The notes under the pieces: model-generated
Told to the model about the DNA's origin: nothing
Databases searched by the model: none
What the model saw: only the letters and a program-made list of their open reading frames with translations
Assembly (NCBI GenBank): GCA_017546165.1
Contig: JAFYXL010000033.1
Location: forward strand, 1-64,000
Length of the DNA stretch: 64,000 nucleotides
Direction of reading: 5' to 3'
Source: Clostridia bacterium
GTDB taxonomy: Bacteria; Bacillota; Clostridia; Monoglobales; Monoglobaceae
Shown: positions 44,461 to 53,290 of the stretch, piece by piece
How positions within the stretch are numbered: position 1 is the stretch's first letter
Layout: every line of letters begins with the position of its first letter
Position numbers and translations under genes: made by a program

Positions 44461-45147
44461 ATGCTTGGCACGGTTGTGAACTGCCTTGCTGTGGTTGTGG
44501 GCAGCACTCTGGGAATTATCTTAAAAAAAGGTTTACCTGAACGGATAAGCGCCGCTATTATGCAGGGGCTTGCACTTTGTGTCATGTATATTGGCATAAG
44601 TGGCGCCCTTGAAGGCAAAAATGTGCTGGTAGCAATATTGTCTATCGCCATTGGCGTATCAATTGGTGAAGCAATTGACCTTGATAAGCGCCTGGAGAAT
44701 TTGGGGAAAAGGCTTGAGTCGGCTGTCAGCAAAAACAGCGACGGAATGATTGCAAAGGGTTTTGTTGCGGCAAGTCTTTTGTTCTGTGTGGGAGCGATGA
44801 CTATTGTTGGGTCGCTTCAAAGTGGTTTGACAGGCAACCACGAAACCATTTTTGCAAAATCCCTTATTGATGGAATTGCCGCAATAGTTCTTGCATCAAC
44901 TATGGGAATAGGTGTTATGTTTTCGGCAGTATTTATTCTTGTTTATCAGGGCGCAATTACACTGTGTGCAGGGTTTTTGGCACCATTACTTACAGAAACA
45001 ATTATTGCGGAAATGACCTGCGTGGGTTCACTCCTCATTATTGGTCTTTCCTTTAATATGTTAAAAATCACCAGTATTAAGGTTATGAACTTCGTTCCGG
45101 CAGTTCTTATGCCTATAGTAATATATTGGATAATGAATGTATCCTAG
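44461..45147 (+). CDS. DUF554-family membrane protein
   Basis: The 228-residue protein has about six membrane segments and the DUF554 pattern: MLGTVVNCLAVVVGSTLG at the start, ALCVMYIGISGAL, SIAIGVSIGEAIDLD, FCVGAMTIVGSLQSGL and GIGVMFSAV. These proteins are annotated as uncharacterised membrane proteins (YdfK-like) and may be transporters; substrate unknown. It starts 18 bases after the Cys-rich Feo gene, so it may belong to the same transcript. The six-hairpin array begins at its stop codon. Confidence 0.88.
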   Translation: MLGTVVNCLAVVVGSTLGIILKKGLPERISAAIMQGLALCVMYIGISGALEGKNVLVAILSIAIGVSIGEAIDLDKRLENLGKRLESAVSKNSDGMIAKGFVAASLLFCVGAMTIVGSLQSGLTGNHETIFAKSLIDGIAAIVLASTMGIGVMFSAVFILVYQGAITLCAGFLAPLLTETIIAEMTCVGSLLIIGLSFNMLKITSIKVMNFVPAVLMPIVIYWIMNVS

Positions 45148-45316
45148 AGAAAAACACAATCAGTGTTTTTCTCTGTCAAAACAAGGCTTGACAGAGAAAT
45201 TGTGAAACAATTTCTCGATACTTCATTTGAACTAGGTTCTCAAAAAGTATTTTTACAAAATACTTTTTATAGCTGCAATTAAGCAGCTACGAAACATTGA
45301 TATAATCAATGTTTCG
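45146..45316. repeat. Run of six perfect hairpins
   Basis: The 227-base gap between the DUF554 gene and dut holds six perfect inverted repeats in a row: 45146-45157/45163-45174 (12 bp), 45171-45179/45188-45196 (9 bp), 45194-45203/45207-45216 (10 bp), 45242-45253/45257-45268 (12 bp), 45270-45276/45283-45289 (7 bp), 45290-45301/45305-45316 (12 bp). Neighbouring stems one to three share bases, so they are mutually exclusive in part. Only 45217-45241 is unpaired. No coding frame is evident. Confidence 0.85.
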
Positions 45317-45331
45317 ACAAAGAATCGTCGT

Positions 45332-45337
45332 TATAAT
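45332..45337 (+). promoter_or_regulatory. Possible -10 box for dut
   Basis: TATAAT, 38 bases before the start of dut, but no matching -35 box; the usual -35 position is occupied by the last hairpin of the array. Confidence 0.35.
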
Positions 45338-45374
45338 TGGTGTTTTTGAAAAAATTTGATGGAGGATAGAGAAA

Positions 45375-45878
45375 ATGAAAAGAATAGCAAAGTTTGAAAA
45401 GGTAAGCCTTGAACAGTTTGTTTTGGGCTGGGCGGATATCGGCGGCGGTACGGGAATGTATGACTTATACAAGGAAATAAAATTGCCAAAACGTGCCACA
45501 AAAGGTTCGGCGGGCTATGATTTTTATGCGGTAAAGGACATAACTTTATCTCCCGGTGAAACTATAAAGATACCAACAGGGATACGTGCGAAGATTGAAG
45601 ATGGTTGGGTGCTTAAAATCTATCCCAGGAGCGGTCTTGGATTTAAATACAGGCTTCAGCTTGACAATACTGTTGGCATAATCGACAGCGATTACTATTA
45701 CTCAAGCAACGAGGGACATATTATGATAAAAATGACAAACAATTCTCTTGAAGGCAAGTCGGTATTTATTGGGAAAGGCACTGCTTTCGCTCAAGGTATA
45801 TTCTTAGAGTATGGTATAACCGTTGATGATGATGCAGACGGCATCCGTGACGGAGGTTTTGGAAGTACCACAAAGTAA
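45375..45878 (+). CDS. dut: dUTPase (dUTP pyrophosphatase)
   Basis: The 167-residue enzyme converts dUTP to dUMP, keeping uracil out of DNA. The five trimeric-dUTPase motifs are present: AGYDFYA, PRSGLGFK, GIIDSDYY, a GTAFAQGI-like fourth and RDGGFGSTTK. It has an N-terminal extension of about 37 residues before the LPKRATKGSAGY core, common in Firmicute enzymes. The ATG follows GGAGGATAG. The leader contains the last hairpins of the array. Confidence 0.92.
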   Translation: MKRIAKFEKVSLEQFVLGWADIGGGTGMYDLYKEIKLPKRATKGSAGYDFYAVKDITLSPGETIKIPTGIRAKIEDGWVLKIYPRSGLGFKYRLQLDNTVGIIDSDYYYSSNEGHIMIKMTNNSLEGKSVFIGKGTAFAQGIFLEYGITVDDDADGIRDGGFGSTTK

Positions 45879-45911
45879 TTTTTGCGGCAGTAGATATAAA
45901 TTTAAATAAAA

Positions 45912-45945
45912 AAAAGACCTGTGCAATTTTTTGCACAGGTCTTTT
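45912..45945. terminator. Bidirectional terminator between dut and transketolase
   Basis: A 15-bp perfect stem (arms 45912-45926 and 45931-45945, core GACCTGTGC) with A-run and T-run flanks; it serves both convergent transcripts. Confidence 0.88.
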
Positions 45946-45953
45946 GGATATTA

Positions 45954-46907
45954 TTAGTTCTTTTTAGCAATAGCTTCTTTAACTTTTTCTGCGATAGTCT
46001 TTGCGTCAAGACCATATATCTCAAAGAGTTTTGCAGGGGCGCCTGAACGGCCGAACTCGTCGCGTGTACCTACTCTGAGCATAGGAACAGGACATTCTTC
46101 GCAAAGAACTTCCGCTACGGCAGAACCAAGACCGCCGATGATGTTATGCTCTTCAGCGGTTACAATTGCGCCGGTTTCCTTTGCGGCTTTAACAATGATT
46201 TCGCGGTCGATTGGCTTGATAGTATGTATATTGATAATTCTTGCTGAAATTCCCTGTTCTTCAAGAATTGTCTTTGCCTCCAATGCGTGGGCAACCATAA
46301 GACCTGTTGCGATAATTGTAACGTCTTTTCCCTCAGAAAGCTGTACACCTTTGCCGATTTCAAATTTATAATCTTCGCCAAAGATTGTAGGAACAGCAAG
46401 TCTTCCAAAACGAAGATATACAGGACCTGTATAATCAATTGCAGCCTTTACTGCAAGGCGTGCTTCGGCTGCGTCAGCAGGGTTTAAAATAACCATATTG
46501 GGGATTGTACGCATCAAACCTATATCCTCAAGGCACTGATGCGTTGCGCCGTCTTCACCAACAGAAATACCTGCGTGTGTTGCACCAATCTTTACGTTGA
46601 GCTTTGGATAACCGATGGAATTGCGGATTTGTTCAAATGAACGGCCTGCCGCAAACATAGCAAAGGAGCTTGCAAATACTATCTTGCCGCAAGTTGACAT
46701 ACCTGCTGCAACAGACATCATATTACCCTCAGCAATACCGCAGTTGAAAAATCTTTCCGGGTGTTCCTTCTTAAAGGTTCCGGTTTTTGTAGCAGGAGAA
46801 AGGTCAGCGTCAAAAACTACAACTCTTTCATCACAACCAAATTCTGCAAGGGCTGCACCGTAAGCCTCACGGGTAGCCTTTTTTTCACCGATCATATACA
46901 TTAGCAC
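45954..46907 (-). CDS. Transketolase, C-terminal subunit
   Basis: This 317-residue subunit holds the pyrimidine-binding and C-terminal domains of transketolase: DADLSPATKTG, FFNCGIAEGNMMSVAAG (with the catalytic-loop Glu), HAGISVGEDGATHQ and EEHNIIGGLGSAVAE. It acts with the N-terminal subunit encoded just upstream (overlap of 7 bases) to interconvert pentose phosphates in the cytoplasm. Split transketolases are common in Clostridia and Archaea. Which first ATG of MLMYMIG is used is unclear. Confidence 0.93.
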   Translation of the reverse strand: MLMYMIGEKKATREAYGAALAEFGCDERVVVFDADLSPATKTGTFKKEHPERFFNCGIAEGNMMSVAAGMSTCGKIVFASSFAMFAAGRSFEQIRNSIGYPKLNVKIGATHAGISVGEDGATHQCLEDIGLMRTIPNMVILNPADAAEARLAVKAAIDYTGPVYLRFGRLAVPTIFGEDYKFEIGKGVQLSEGKDVTIIATGLMVAHALEAKTILEEQGISARIINIHTIKPIDREIIVKAAKETGAIVTAEEHNIIGGLGSAVAEVLCEECPVPMLRVGTRDEFGRSGAPAKLFEIYGLDAKTIAEKVKEAIAKKN

Positions 46908-47749
46908 GCACCTCCCAAAAGTTTGATTTCCTCATCAATTTCGGCAATAGCCTGAGCGTACTGCTCATCATTTGGAGCACTTCCGTGCCAGCTTGCCTGA
47001 TTTTCCATAAATGAAACGCCCTTACCTTTAACTGTATTTGCAATGATGATAGTTGGCATTCCCTTTGTAGCCTTGGCCTTAGCTAAAGCTGCTTCGATTT
47101 CTTCGAAATTGTGTCCGTCAATGGTTATTACATTCCACTGGAATGCCTCGAATTTCTTGTCAAATGGTGTAGGATTCATAACTTCTGTTATGTCACCGTC
47201 TATCTGAAGGCCGTTAAAGTCGAGGAATACGCACAGGTTGTCAAGATTGTAATGAGCGGCAAGCATTGCTGCCTCCCAAACCTGACCTTCTTCACATTCG
47301 CCATCACCAAGAATTGCATATACACGGTAGTCCTTGTTGTCGATTTTGCCGGCGAGAGCCATACCGCAAGCCGCACTGATGCCCTGACCCAAAGAACCTG
47401 TTGACATATCAACGCCGTTTGTACCCTTCATATCAGGATGTCCCTGAAGATAGCTGTCTGCCTTACGCAAGGTTTTGATATCTTCCTTTGGTATGTAACC
47501 GCATTCTGCCAAAACTGCATAGAGTAAAGGCGCCGCGTGACCTTTTGAGAGGACAAATCTGTCACGGTCAGGGTCCTTTGGATTTTTGGGGTCAACATTC
47601 ATTTCTGCCTTGTAGAGGTAAGTGAGAATGTCTGTGGCAGATAATGAACCGCCCGGGTGACCTGACTTTGCACTGTGAACTGCTTCAAGTGCCATTTTGC
47701 GCACATTTGCAGCAGAAAGCTTCAGTGAAGTTAAAGTTTCTGTGTTCAT
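46901..47749 (-). CDS. Transketolase, N-terminal (thiamine diphosphate) subunit
   Basis: From ATG 47749 (GGAGG 9 bases upstream) this is a 282-residue subunit with the TPP-binding fold: HSAKSGHPGGSLSATDIL, RDRFVLSKGHAAPLLYA, GSLGQGISAACGMA and the GDGECEEGQVWEAAM...FLDFNGLQIDG metal/TPP motif. It pairs with the downstream C-terminal subunit. A longer frame to 47791 runs past the ribosome-binding site and is unlikely. Confidence 0.93.
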   Translation of the reverse strand: MNTETLTSLKLSAANVRKMALEAVHSAKSGHPGGSLSATDILTYLYKAEMNVDPKNPKDPDRDRFVLSKGHAAPLLYAVLAECGYIPKEDIKTLRKADSYLQGHPDMKGTNGVDMSTGSLGQGISAACGMALAGKIDNKDYRVYAILGDGECEEGQVWEAAMLAAHYNLDNLCVFLDFNGLQIDGDITEVMNPTPFDKKFEAFQWNVITIDGHNFEEIEAALAKAKATKGMPTIIIANTVKGKGVSFMENQASWHGSAPNDEQYAQAIAEIDEEIKLLGGAC

Positions 47750-47793
47750 AAGATAGAACCTCCGTTTTATATAATAATTTATTTTTAACAAAA

Positions 47794-48630
47794 TTAGTGA
47801 TTGTCAAAACCATTACCCAAAACCTGACGGGCATCAGTAAATATGACAAATGCGTTTTCGTCCACTTCCTTGATGATGTTTTTAAGTGAAGATATCTGGT
47901 GCTTTCTGACTACACACAAAAGGATTCCCTTTTTTGAGTTGGTGTAAAATGATGAACCGTGAAGCAGGGTTGTCCCTCGGCCAAGCTGTTTTGAAATGCA
48001 ATCTGAAATTGTCTCCTGAAGATCAGAGATTATATAAACCGCTTTTGCCGCATCCCCGCCTTCTACTATTATATCAATTATAAAAGTGCTGATATAGATT
48101 GCAATTGCAGAGTACAGGATAACTTCCCATTTGCCAAAGATTATACCTGCCAGGGTAATAATAAAGGCGTCAATAATAAGAACAAACCGACCCACAGAAA
48201 TGGCAGGGAACTTCTTTTTCAGTATTTGAGCTGCGATATCGGTGCCACCGGTGGTGCAACCTGAAGAAAACACCAATCCAACGCCGATGCCCAAAAGCAG
48301 TCCGCCGTAAATTGCTGAAAGCAGAACATCCTCTGTTATACGGGGAATCCCTGCCAACAAATCGGTAAATAAGGAAAGCAAAAACATTCCAAGCAATGAA
48401 TACAGCAGAAACTTGTGACTAAAGTGTCTAAGGCCCCAGATAAATATGGGTATATTAAGAACAAGTATCAAAAAGCCCAAAGGGATGTCCGCCAGATGAT
48501 TTATCACTATTGCAAGTCCGCTGATACCGCCGGGGGCAATGTCCGCCGGGGCGAGGAACGCATCAAGAGCTATTGCTACCACAATTGTACCAAGCAGAAC
48601 TGTAAGAAAGTTTTTGATTTTTGCACGCAT
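47794..48630 (-). CDS. YitT-family membrane protein (DUF161/DUF2179)
   Basis: The 278-residue protein has about five or six membrane segments (pattern IALDAFLAPADIAPGGISGLA; GLLLGIGVGLVFSSGCTTGGTDI) and a C-terminal cytoplasmic DUF2179 domain (about 205-278; SSFYTNSKKGILLCVVRK, FVIFTDARQVLG). The family is uncharacterised and paralogues are frequent in Firmicutes. It lies between mrnC and the transketolase genes on the same strand, with 45-51-base gaps, and may share their transcript. Confidence 0.9.
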   Translation of the reverse strand: MRAKIKNFLTVLLGTIVVAIALDAFLAPADIAPGGISGLAIVINHLADIPLGFLILVLNIPIFIWGLRHFSHKFLLYSLLGMFLLSLFTDLLAGIPRITEDVLLSAIYGGLLLGIGVGLVFSSGCTTGGTDIAAQILKKKFPAISVGRFVLIIDAFIITLAGIIFGKWEVILYSAIAIYISTFIIDIIVEGGDAAKAVYIISDLQETISDCISKQLGRGTTLLHGSSFYTNSKKGILLCVVRKHQISSLKNIIKEVDENAFVIFTDARQVLGNGFDNH

Positions 48631-48681
48631 TTTTACATTCTCCTAAAAAGTTAGTATGATATGTAAAAATGCTATGAAGAT

Positions 48682-49086
48682 TTAATCAATCAGATTGCGA
48701 AGAATTTCTAAAATTCTTTCACTGTTATTGGTTAAGTAAAGGTAGCCAATCAGTGCCTCCATACCTGTGGCGGATTTGTAATCCACCATACTGGCATTTT
48801 TGGGAGGACGGGAATTTGTGTTGCGGCCACGCTTGTAAACAGCCATTTCTTCCTCCGAAAGGCTGCCTTTAACTTTTTGAAAAAGGTCGGATTGTGCCTT
48901 TGCGTTGACCATTTTTATTGCGGACTTGTGGAGCTTTTGGACAGGGAAGTTTGCATCCCTTAAAAGATATGTCCTGACAAAAAGCTCATACACAGCATCG
49001 CCAACATATGCAAGGGTCAATGCTGAATATTGGGAGGGAGGGACCTTGTCTCCCAGATTAAAGTGTTTCGTAAATGTATCAAGCAT
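48682..49086 (-). CDS. mrnC: Mini-ribonuclease III
   Basis: Mini-III is an RNase III catalytic domain without an RNA-binding domain; it matures 23S rRNA ends. The 134-residue protein has ALTLAYVGDAVYELFVR (catalytic Asp), a GRNTNSR region and ATGMEALIGYLYL with the second acidic cluster. It follows cysS by 17 bases, the usual Firmicute order. Confidence 0.93.
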   Translation of the reverse strand: MLDTFTKHFNLGDKVPPSQYSALTLAYVGDAVYELFVRTYLLRDANFPVQKLHKSAIKMVNAKAQSDLFQKVKGSLSEEEMAVYKRGRNTNSRPPKNASMVDYKSATGMEALIGYLYLTNNSERILEILRNLID

Positions 49087-49103
49087 ATATCCTTATACCC
49101 CGA

Positions 49104-50507
49104 TTAAGCTTTTGTTATCTGCTGACCCTGAGGTGTGTCTTTTACTATTATCCCCATTTCACGCAAACGATCACGGATTTCATCAGATTTTGCCCAATTC
49201 TTGTCGGCGCGAGCCTGAGCTCTTTCCTCAATGAGACTTTTTACCTCATCTGACAGAGCCTCGTCTTTCTCGGCAAGGAGACCTAAAACACCGCCAAGCT
49301 CCCGAATCAGCCCGGAAGTATATGAGATAATTTCCCTTGAGAAGTTGCCGCCTCCGGTAATGTGCTTGTTTGCCTCGGATACAATTTCAAAGATAACGGA
49401 AATTGCGTCCGCTGTGTTAAGGTCATCGTCCATAGCGGCAATATATTTTTCTCTGAGCTTGTTAATAGATTCCTTATATGCTTTTTCAGTGTCATTAAGT
49501 TCTGCACGTGAGTCTGCATTTTCTGCGGCAAACTTCATATCATCCAGGCAGTTGTAAATTCTCTCAAGGCTTGACTTTGCAGATTCCATCAGGGATTTGC
49601 TGAAGTTGATTGGACTTCTGTAATGTGCTGACAGCATAAAGAAACGAATAACTTCGTAGTCGAATTCTTCGGAAATTTCACGTACAGTAAAGAAGTTGCC
49701 CAAAGACTTTGACATTTTGCGGTTGTCAATATTGATGTAACCATTGTGCATCCAGTAGTTTGAGAATGTAACATCGTGAGCACACTCGCTCTGAGCAATT
49801 TCGTTTTCGTGGTGGGGGAAGATAAGGTCCTGACCGCCACTGTGTATGTCGATTGTTTTAGCCAAAAACTTGTTCGCCATAGCACTACATTCAATATGCC
49901 AGCCGGGACGGCCCAAACCCCAAGGACTTTTCCAAGCGGGTTCACCTGGCTTTTGTGCTTTCCAAAGAGCAAAGTCCATTGGGTCGTTTTTATCTTCGTT
50001 TATATTAATTCTTGCACCACTTTCAAGGTCTTCAAGGGGCTGATGTGAAAGTTTGCCGTATTCTTTAAACTTTTTAGCAGCAAAGTAAACATCGCCGTTT
50101 ACGTTATAGGCATAACCTTTTTCTTCAAGGGTTTTTACAATTTCAATGATAGCATCTATATTGTCTGTAGCACGCGGATGCCAGGTGGCACGCTTAATAC
50201 CCAGGCCGTCTGCGTCCTTAAAGTATTCCTCGATGTATTGGTCAGCCAGCTCCTTGACGGTGATGCCCATTTCGTTGGCTTTGTTAATCATTTTATCATC
50301 AATGTCAGTAAAGTTCTGAACAAAGTAAACGGTGTAACCGCTGTATTCAAGATAACGGCGCAAAGTGTCAAAAATAATAAATGGTCTTGCGTTACCTATA
50401 TGAAAGTAGTTGTAAACGGTGGGGCCGCAGGAGTACATACGGACAACACCTTTCTCAACAGGGATAAACTCTTCCTTTTTACGGTTAAGGGTATTAAAAA
50501 TTTTCAT
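49104..50507 (-). CDS. cysS: Cysteinyl-tRNA synthetase
   Basis: The 467-residue class I synthetase charges tRNA-Cys. It has [18 protein letters not shown] (Zn ligand Cys and HIGN), [10 protein letters not shown] with the second Zn cysteine, [23 protein letters not shown], and a C-terminal helical anticodon-binding domain. It follows cysE by 24 bases. Confidence 0.97.
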   Translation of the reverse strand: MKIFNTLNRKKEEFIPVEKGVVRMYSCGPTVYNYFHIGNARPFIIFDTLRRYLEYSGYTVYFVQNFTDIDDKMINKANEMGITVKELADQYIEEYFKDADGLGIKRATWHPRATDNIDAIIEIVKTLEEKGYAYNVNGDVYFAAKKFKEYGKLSHQPLEDLESGARININEDKNDPMDFALWKAQKPGEPAWKSPWGLGRPGWHIECSAMANKFLAKTIDIHSGGQDLIFPHHENEIAQSECAHDVTFSNYWMHNGYINIDNRKMSKSLGNFFTVREISEEFDYEVIRFFMLSAHYRSPINFSKSLMESAKSSLERIYNCLDDMKFAAENADSRAELNDTEKAYKESINKLREKYIAAMDDDLNTADAISVIFEIVSEANKHITGGGNFSREIISYTSGLIRELGGVLGLLAEKDEALSDEVKSLIEERAQARADKNWAKSDEIRDRLREMGIIVKDTPQGQQITKA

Positions 50508-50531
50508 AATATGATAGTTCCTTTCTCGGAA

Positions 50532-51191
50532 TTATTGGTTAAGGTTTTCGGATTTTTCTAGTTGTTTTTTTAGTTGTTCAAGTTCAACACGCAATTTGCA
50601 AAGTTCCATTGACACAGGATCGGGAATGTGTATCTGGTCAAGGTCAATTTTTGCAGGTGCGATTTTTACATTATCACGTTTTACTATATGCGCCGGAACA
50701 CCCACGCAAGTGCTGTTGGCAGGGATTTCGTTAAGCACCACTGCGTTTGCGGCAATTTTGCTGTTGTCACCAACGGTAAAAGGCCCCAGCACTTTTGCAC
50801 CGCTGCCAATTGTAACGTTGTTGCCAATTGTTGGGTGGCGCTTGCCCTTATCCTTGCCTGTACCGCCCAGGGTAACACCCTGATAGATTGTACAGTTGTC
50901 ACCTATAACGGTTGTTTCGCCAATCACGACGCCCATACCGTGGTCAATAAAAAGACCTTTGCCAATTTGAGCCGCAGGATGAATTTCGATACCTGTCTTG
51001 CGACGGGTACGCTTGGATATCCAATCGGCGATAAAGTAAAGCTTCAAATTATATAGTTTGTGAGCGATACGGTAATTTAAAATTGCCTTGACACCGGGAT
51101 ACAAAAACAAAACCTGCATTCTGCTTTTTGCAGCAGGGTCACGTTCAAATACAAGATTAATTTCTTCGGTTAAGAGTTTTAAAAAAGACAT
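50532..51191 (-). CDS. cysE: Serine O-acetyltransferase
   Basis: CysE makes O-acetylserine from serine and acetyl-CoA, the first step to cysteine. From ATG 51191 it has 219 residues: an N-terminal helical domain and a left-handed beta-helix with hexapeptide repeats (IDHGMGVVIGETTVIGDN, GVTLGGTGKDKGKRHP, VTIGSGAKVLG). ATG 51191 has GAGG 8 bases upstream; the TTG at 51197 is too close to it. The leader is only about 25 bases, so no T-box is present. It heads cysE-cysS-mrnC. Confidence 0.95.
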   Translation of the reverse strand: MSFLKLLTEEINLVFERDPAAKSRMQVLFLYPGVKAILNYRIAHKLYNLKLYFIADWISKRTRRKTGIEIHPAAQIGKGLFIDHGMGVVIGETTVIGDNCTIYQGVTLGGTGKDKGKRHPTIGNNVTIGSGAKVLGPFTVGDNSKIAANAVVLNEIPANSTCVGVPAHIVKRDNVKIAPAKIDLDQIHIPDPVSMELCKLRVELEQLKKQLEKSENLNQ

Positions 51192-51220
51192 AGACAAAAC
51201 CTCGCTATTATACTCAATAT

Positions 51221-51249
51221 ATTATACACCAAACTTTGGTTATAGTAAA
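51221..51249 (-). promoter_or_regulatory. Promoter of the cysE operon
   Basis: Minus strand: TTTACT (51249-51244), 17-base spacer, TATAAT (51226-51221). Confidence 0.75.
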
Positions 51250-51393
51250 GTAATTTCTTAAAAAATAATCCAAATTTATGAATTTTTAAAAGCTTGATAT
51301 ACTTTAGTTAACAATATATGGAAATAATTTGAAATTCGTGACGGCTAAAGCCTTCAAAATGTGACAGTCCCTTTAAAAACTTTACAAAATCTA
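51250..51393. other. Spacer between the divergent cysE and GT2 genes
   Basis: The gene-free gap from 51192 to about 51491 is 300 bases. It holds the cysE promoter at its left end and the GT2 promoter at its right end. The A/T-rich middle shows no coding frame, no clear hairpin and no known riboswitch. Confidence 0.6.
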
Positions 51394-51422
51394 TTGAAAT
51401 TATCAGGCGGTTGATGTATAAT
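51394..51422 (+). promoter_or_regulatory. Promoter of the GT2 gene
   Basis: TTGAAA (51394-51399), 17-base spacer, TATAAT (51417-51422). The leader is about 65 to 85 bases, depending on the start codon. Confidence 0.7.
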
Positions 51423-51491
51423 CGTAGATGTATAGGTATGTATATTATGCACCGCTCGGAATAAATATATTAAAAGGTATTCGTTGCGGTT

Positions 51492-52745
51492 TTGAAAAGG
51501 TGGAAAGCAAAATTGTTTTTTAAATACTTATTGAATTTACTGCAGATTATTTTGTTTTTAATAGGTTGTTATTACTTTGCTGTAGCGCTGTTTTCACTTG
51601 CAATTTCTGAAAAAAAACATCGTAGTGCAAAGGAAAATACTTTTGCGCTCATTGTTGCGGCACATAATGAAGAAAGTGTAATAGCTGAACTTGTGAGTAG
51701 CCTGAAGGCCCTTGATTACCCCGGTGATAAGTTCGAAATTTTTGTGGTGGCAGACAATTGCACCGACAAAACTGCCGAACTTGCAAAAGAACAGGGTGCC
51801 ATAGTTCTGGAAAGGTTTGATACCCAAAGGCGGGGTAAGGGATATGCTATGGAGTTTGCGTTTGAGCATATTTTTTCCTTAGACCGTGAATATGAATATA
51901 TTTGCATATTTGATGCAGACAACATTGTAAAAAATGACTTTTTAAGACAGATGAACAACAAAATAAATGAGGGATATCGTGCAGTTCAAGGCTATCTTGA
52001 CAGCAAAAACCCCACTGACAACTGGCTGACCTTTTCATATTCGCTTTGGTATTGGATAAACAATCGTATGTCGCAGCTTGCCCGTGAAAACCTGGACATT
52101 GGTTGCCGACTTGGTGGCACAGGCTTTGCTGTTGAGTCTGCCCTTATTAAAAAATACGGCTGGGGCGCAACCTGCCTTGCTGAAGATACTGAGTTTACAT
52201 TAAAGCTGGCATTGAACGATATAAAGGTTGGCTGGGCACACGGTGCGGTAGTCTATGATGAAAAACCTACTCTTTTGGGGACATCAATTCATCAGCGAAA
52301 GAGGTGGATGCAGGGCTTATCTGAAGTTGCAACCAGGTACGTAAAGCCTCTGCTTCAAAAGGGGTTCAAGGAAAAATCTCCCGATGCATTTCATATGCTG
52401 ATGAACTTTTGGGGTGATAGTCTTTACCCAATATCGGTAGGCTTCTTTTGGGGAATTTATATATTGGCCCTGTTTTTAAGCAAGAGCTCACCTGTGTTCA
52501 GTACCTTGTGCGGTATGTGGGACGGCGCTTCAGGGATGCTTATTTTGTCGGTATTCACCTGGGGTAATCTGTTTTTGATGCTTGCCGGACTTTACAGTGA
52601 CCACAAGCTTGATAAGAATATTATGAAAAATTCGCTGGGATTTTTGGTTTATATACTATCCTGGATTCCGATTGGCATAATGGGATTTTTGAAAAAGGAT
52701 GAGAAGGAGTGGTTTCACACACCCCATTCGGGAAAGAGAAACTAG
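51492..52745 (+). CDS. Processive GT2 glycosyltransferase (BcsA/NodC-like)
   Basis: The 417-residue protein has an N-terminal membrane segment, a cytoplasmic GT2 domain (LIVAAHNEESVIAELV, VVADNCTDKTAELA, CIFDADN, CLAEDTEF, QRKRWMQGL = QxxRW) and three C-terminal membrane segments. This plan fits processive enzymes that make and extrude a polysaccharide. The start is unsure: TTG 51492 has no site, while TTG 51513 follows AGGTGG. It stands beside a small membrane protein gene. The product is unknown. Confidence 0.88.
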   Translation: MKRWKAKLFFKYLLNLLQIILFLIGCYYFAVALFSLAISEKKHRSAKENTFALIVAAHNEESVIAELVSSLKALDYPGDKFEIFVVADNCTDKTAELAKEQGAIVLERFDTQRRGKGYAMEFAFEHIFSLDREYEYICIFDADNIVKNDFLRQMNNKINEGYRAVQGYLDSKNPTDNWLTFSYSLWYWINNRMSQLARENLDIGCRLGGTGFAVESALIKKYGWGATCLAEDTEFTLKLALNDIKVGWAHGAVVYDEKPTLLGTSIHQRKRWMQGLSEVATRYVKPLLQKGFKEKSPDAFHMLMNFWGDSLYPISVGFFWGIYILALFLSKSSPVFSTLCGMWDGASGMLILSVFTWGNLFLMLAGLYSDHKLDKNIMKNSLGFLVYILSWIPIGIMGFLKKDEKEWFHTPHSGKRN

Positions 52746-52768
52746 ACCTTCTATTTGGGGGTTAAATT

Positions 52769-53290
52769 ATGGACGTGTTCATAGAGGAAATAGTGAGAAA
52801 GAAAAAGACCCAAGGGGACTTTTTGCTTGTGCTGGGGGTTTTGCTTTTAGGCTCTTTGATTTCTGCAGTTTTGCTTGCTATAGTTCTTCCTGTATTTATT
52901 AAGTATGGAACGTTTGTGCTGGCCTTGGTCATAGCTGTGATTTATGGGGTATATTATGTAGTTACTTCGGTAAATGTGGAGTATGAGTATGCCCTGGTAA
53001 ATGCGGAACTTGATGTTGACAAAATTATAAACAAAACCAGACGCAAACGCCTTGCTACACCCAATATACGTGAAATTGAAGACTTTGGGACAAAGAAAGA
53101 GCCTGGGTTTGGCAGATACTTGAAGAATTCGTCTATCACAAAGGTTTATGCCTGCCGGGATAAAAAGGCGGAGGATATATTCTTTTTGGTTTATAACCAA
53201 GGGGATACAAAGATGATGTTGATTTTCAATCCGAGCGCGGAGATAATAGACCAGATTGCAAAGCGCAATCCTCAAAAGAGATATATATGA
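52769..53290 (+). CDS. Small membrane protein, DUF6106-like
   Basis: The 173-residue protein has two membrane segments (about 20-42 and 47-66, LGVLLLGSLISAVLLAIV), then a cytoplasmic domain of about 105 residues (VEYEYALVNAELDVDKII, DFGTKKEPGF, FNPSAEIIDQIAKRNP). I tentatively place it in DUF6106; no function is established. A GGGGG site precedes the ATG. It starts 23 bases after the GT2 gene and overlaps the AcpS-NnrD gene by 4 bases (ATGA), so it is a bridge gene in the operon. Confidence 0.75.
   Translation: MDVFIEEIVRKKKTQGDFLLVLGVLLLGSLISAVLLAIVLPVFIKYGTFVLALVIAVIYGVYYVVTSVNVEYEYALVNAELDVDKIINKTRRKRLATPNIREIEDFGTKKEPGFGRYLKNSSITKVYACRDKKAEDIFFLVYNQGDTKMMLIFNPSAEIIDQIAKRNPQKRYI

Noticed and set aside
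45146-45174. First hairpin as terminator of the DUF554 gene
   Set aside because: The stem is good but no T-run follows; it runs straight into the next palindrome.
45146-45316. Hairpin array as a CRISPR array or attC/integron cassette array
   Set aside because: The stems all differ in sequence and spacing; there is no repeat-spacer pattern, integrase or cas gene nearby.
51192-51491. T-box or other riboswitch upstream of cysE-cysS
   Set aside because: A good promoter lies about 30 bases before the start, leaving no room for a leader, and no T-box signature was seen.
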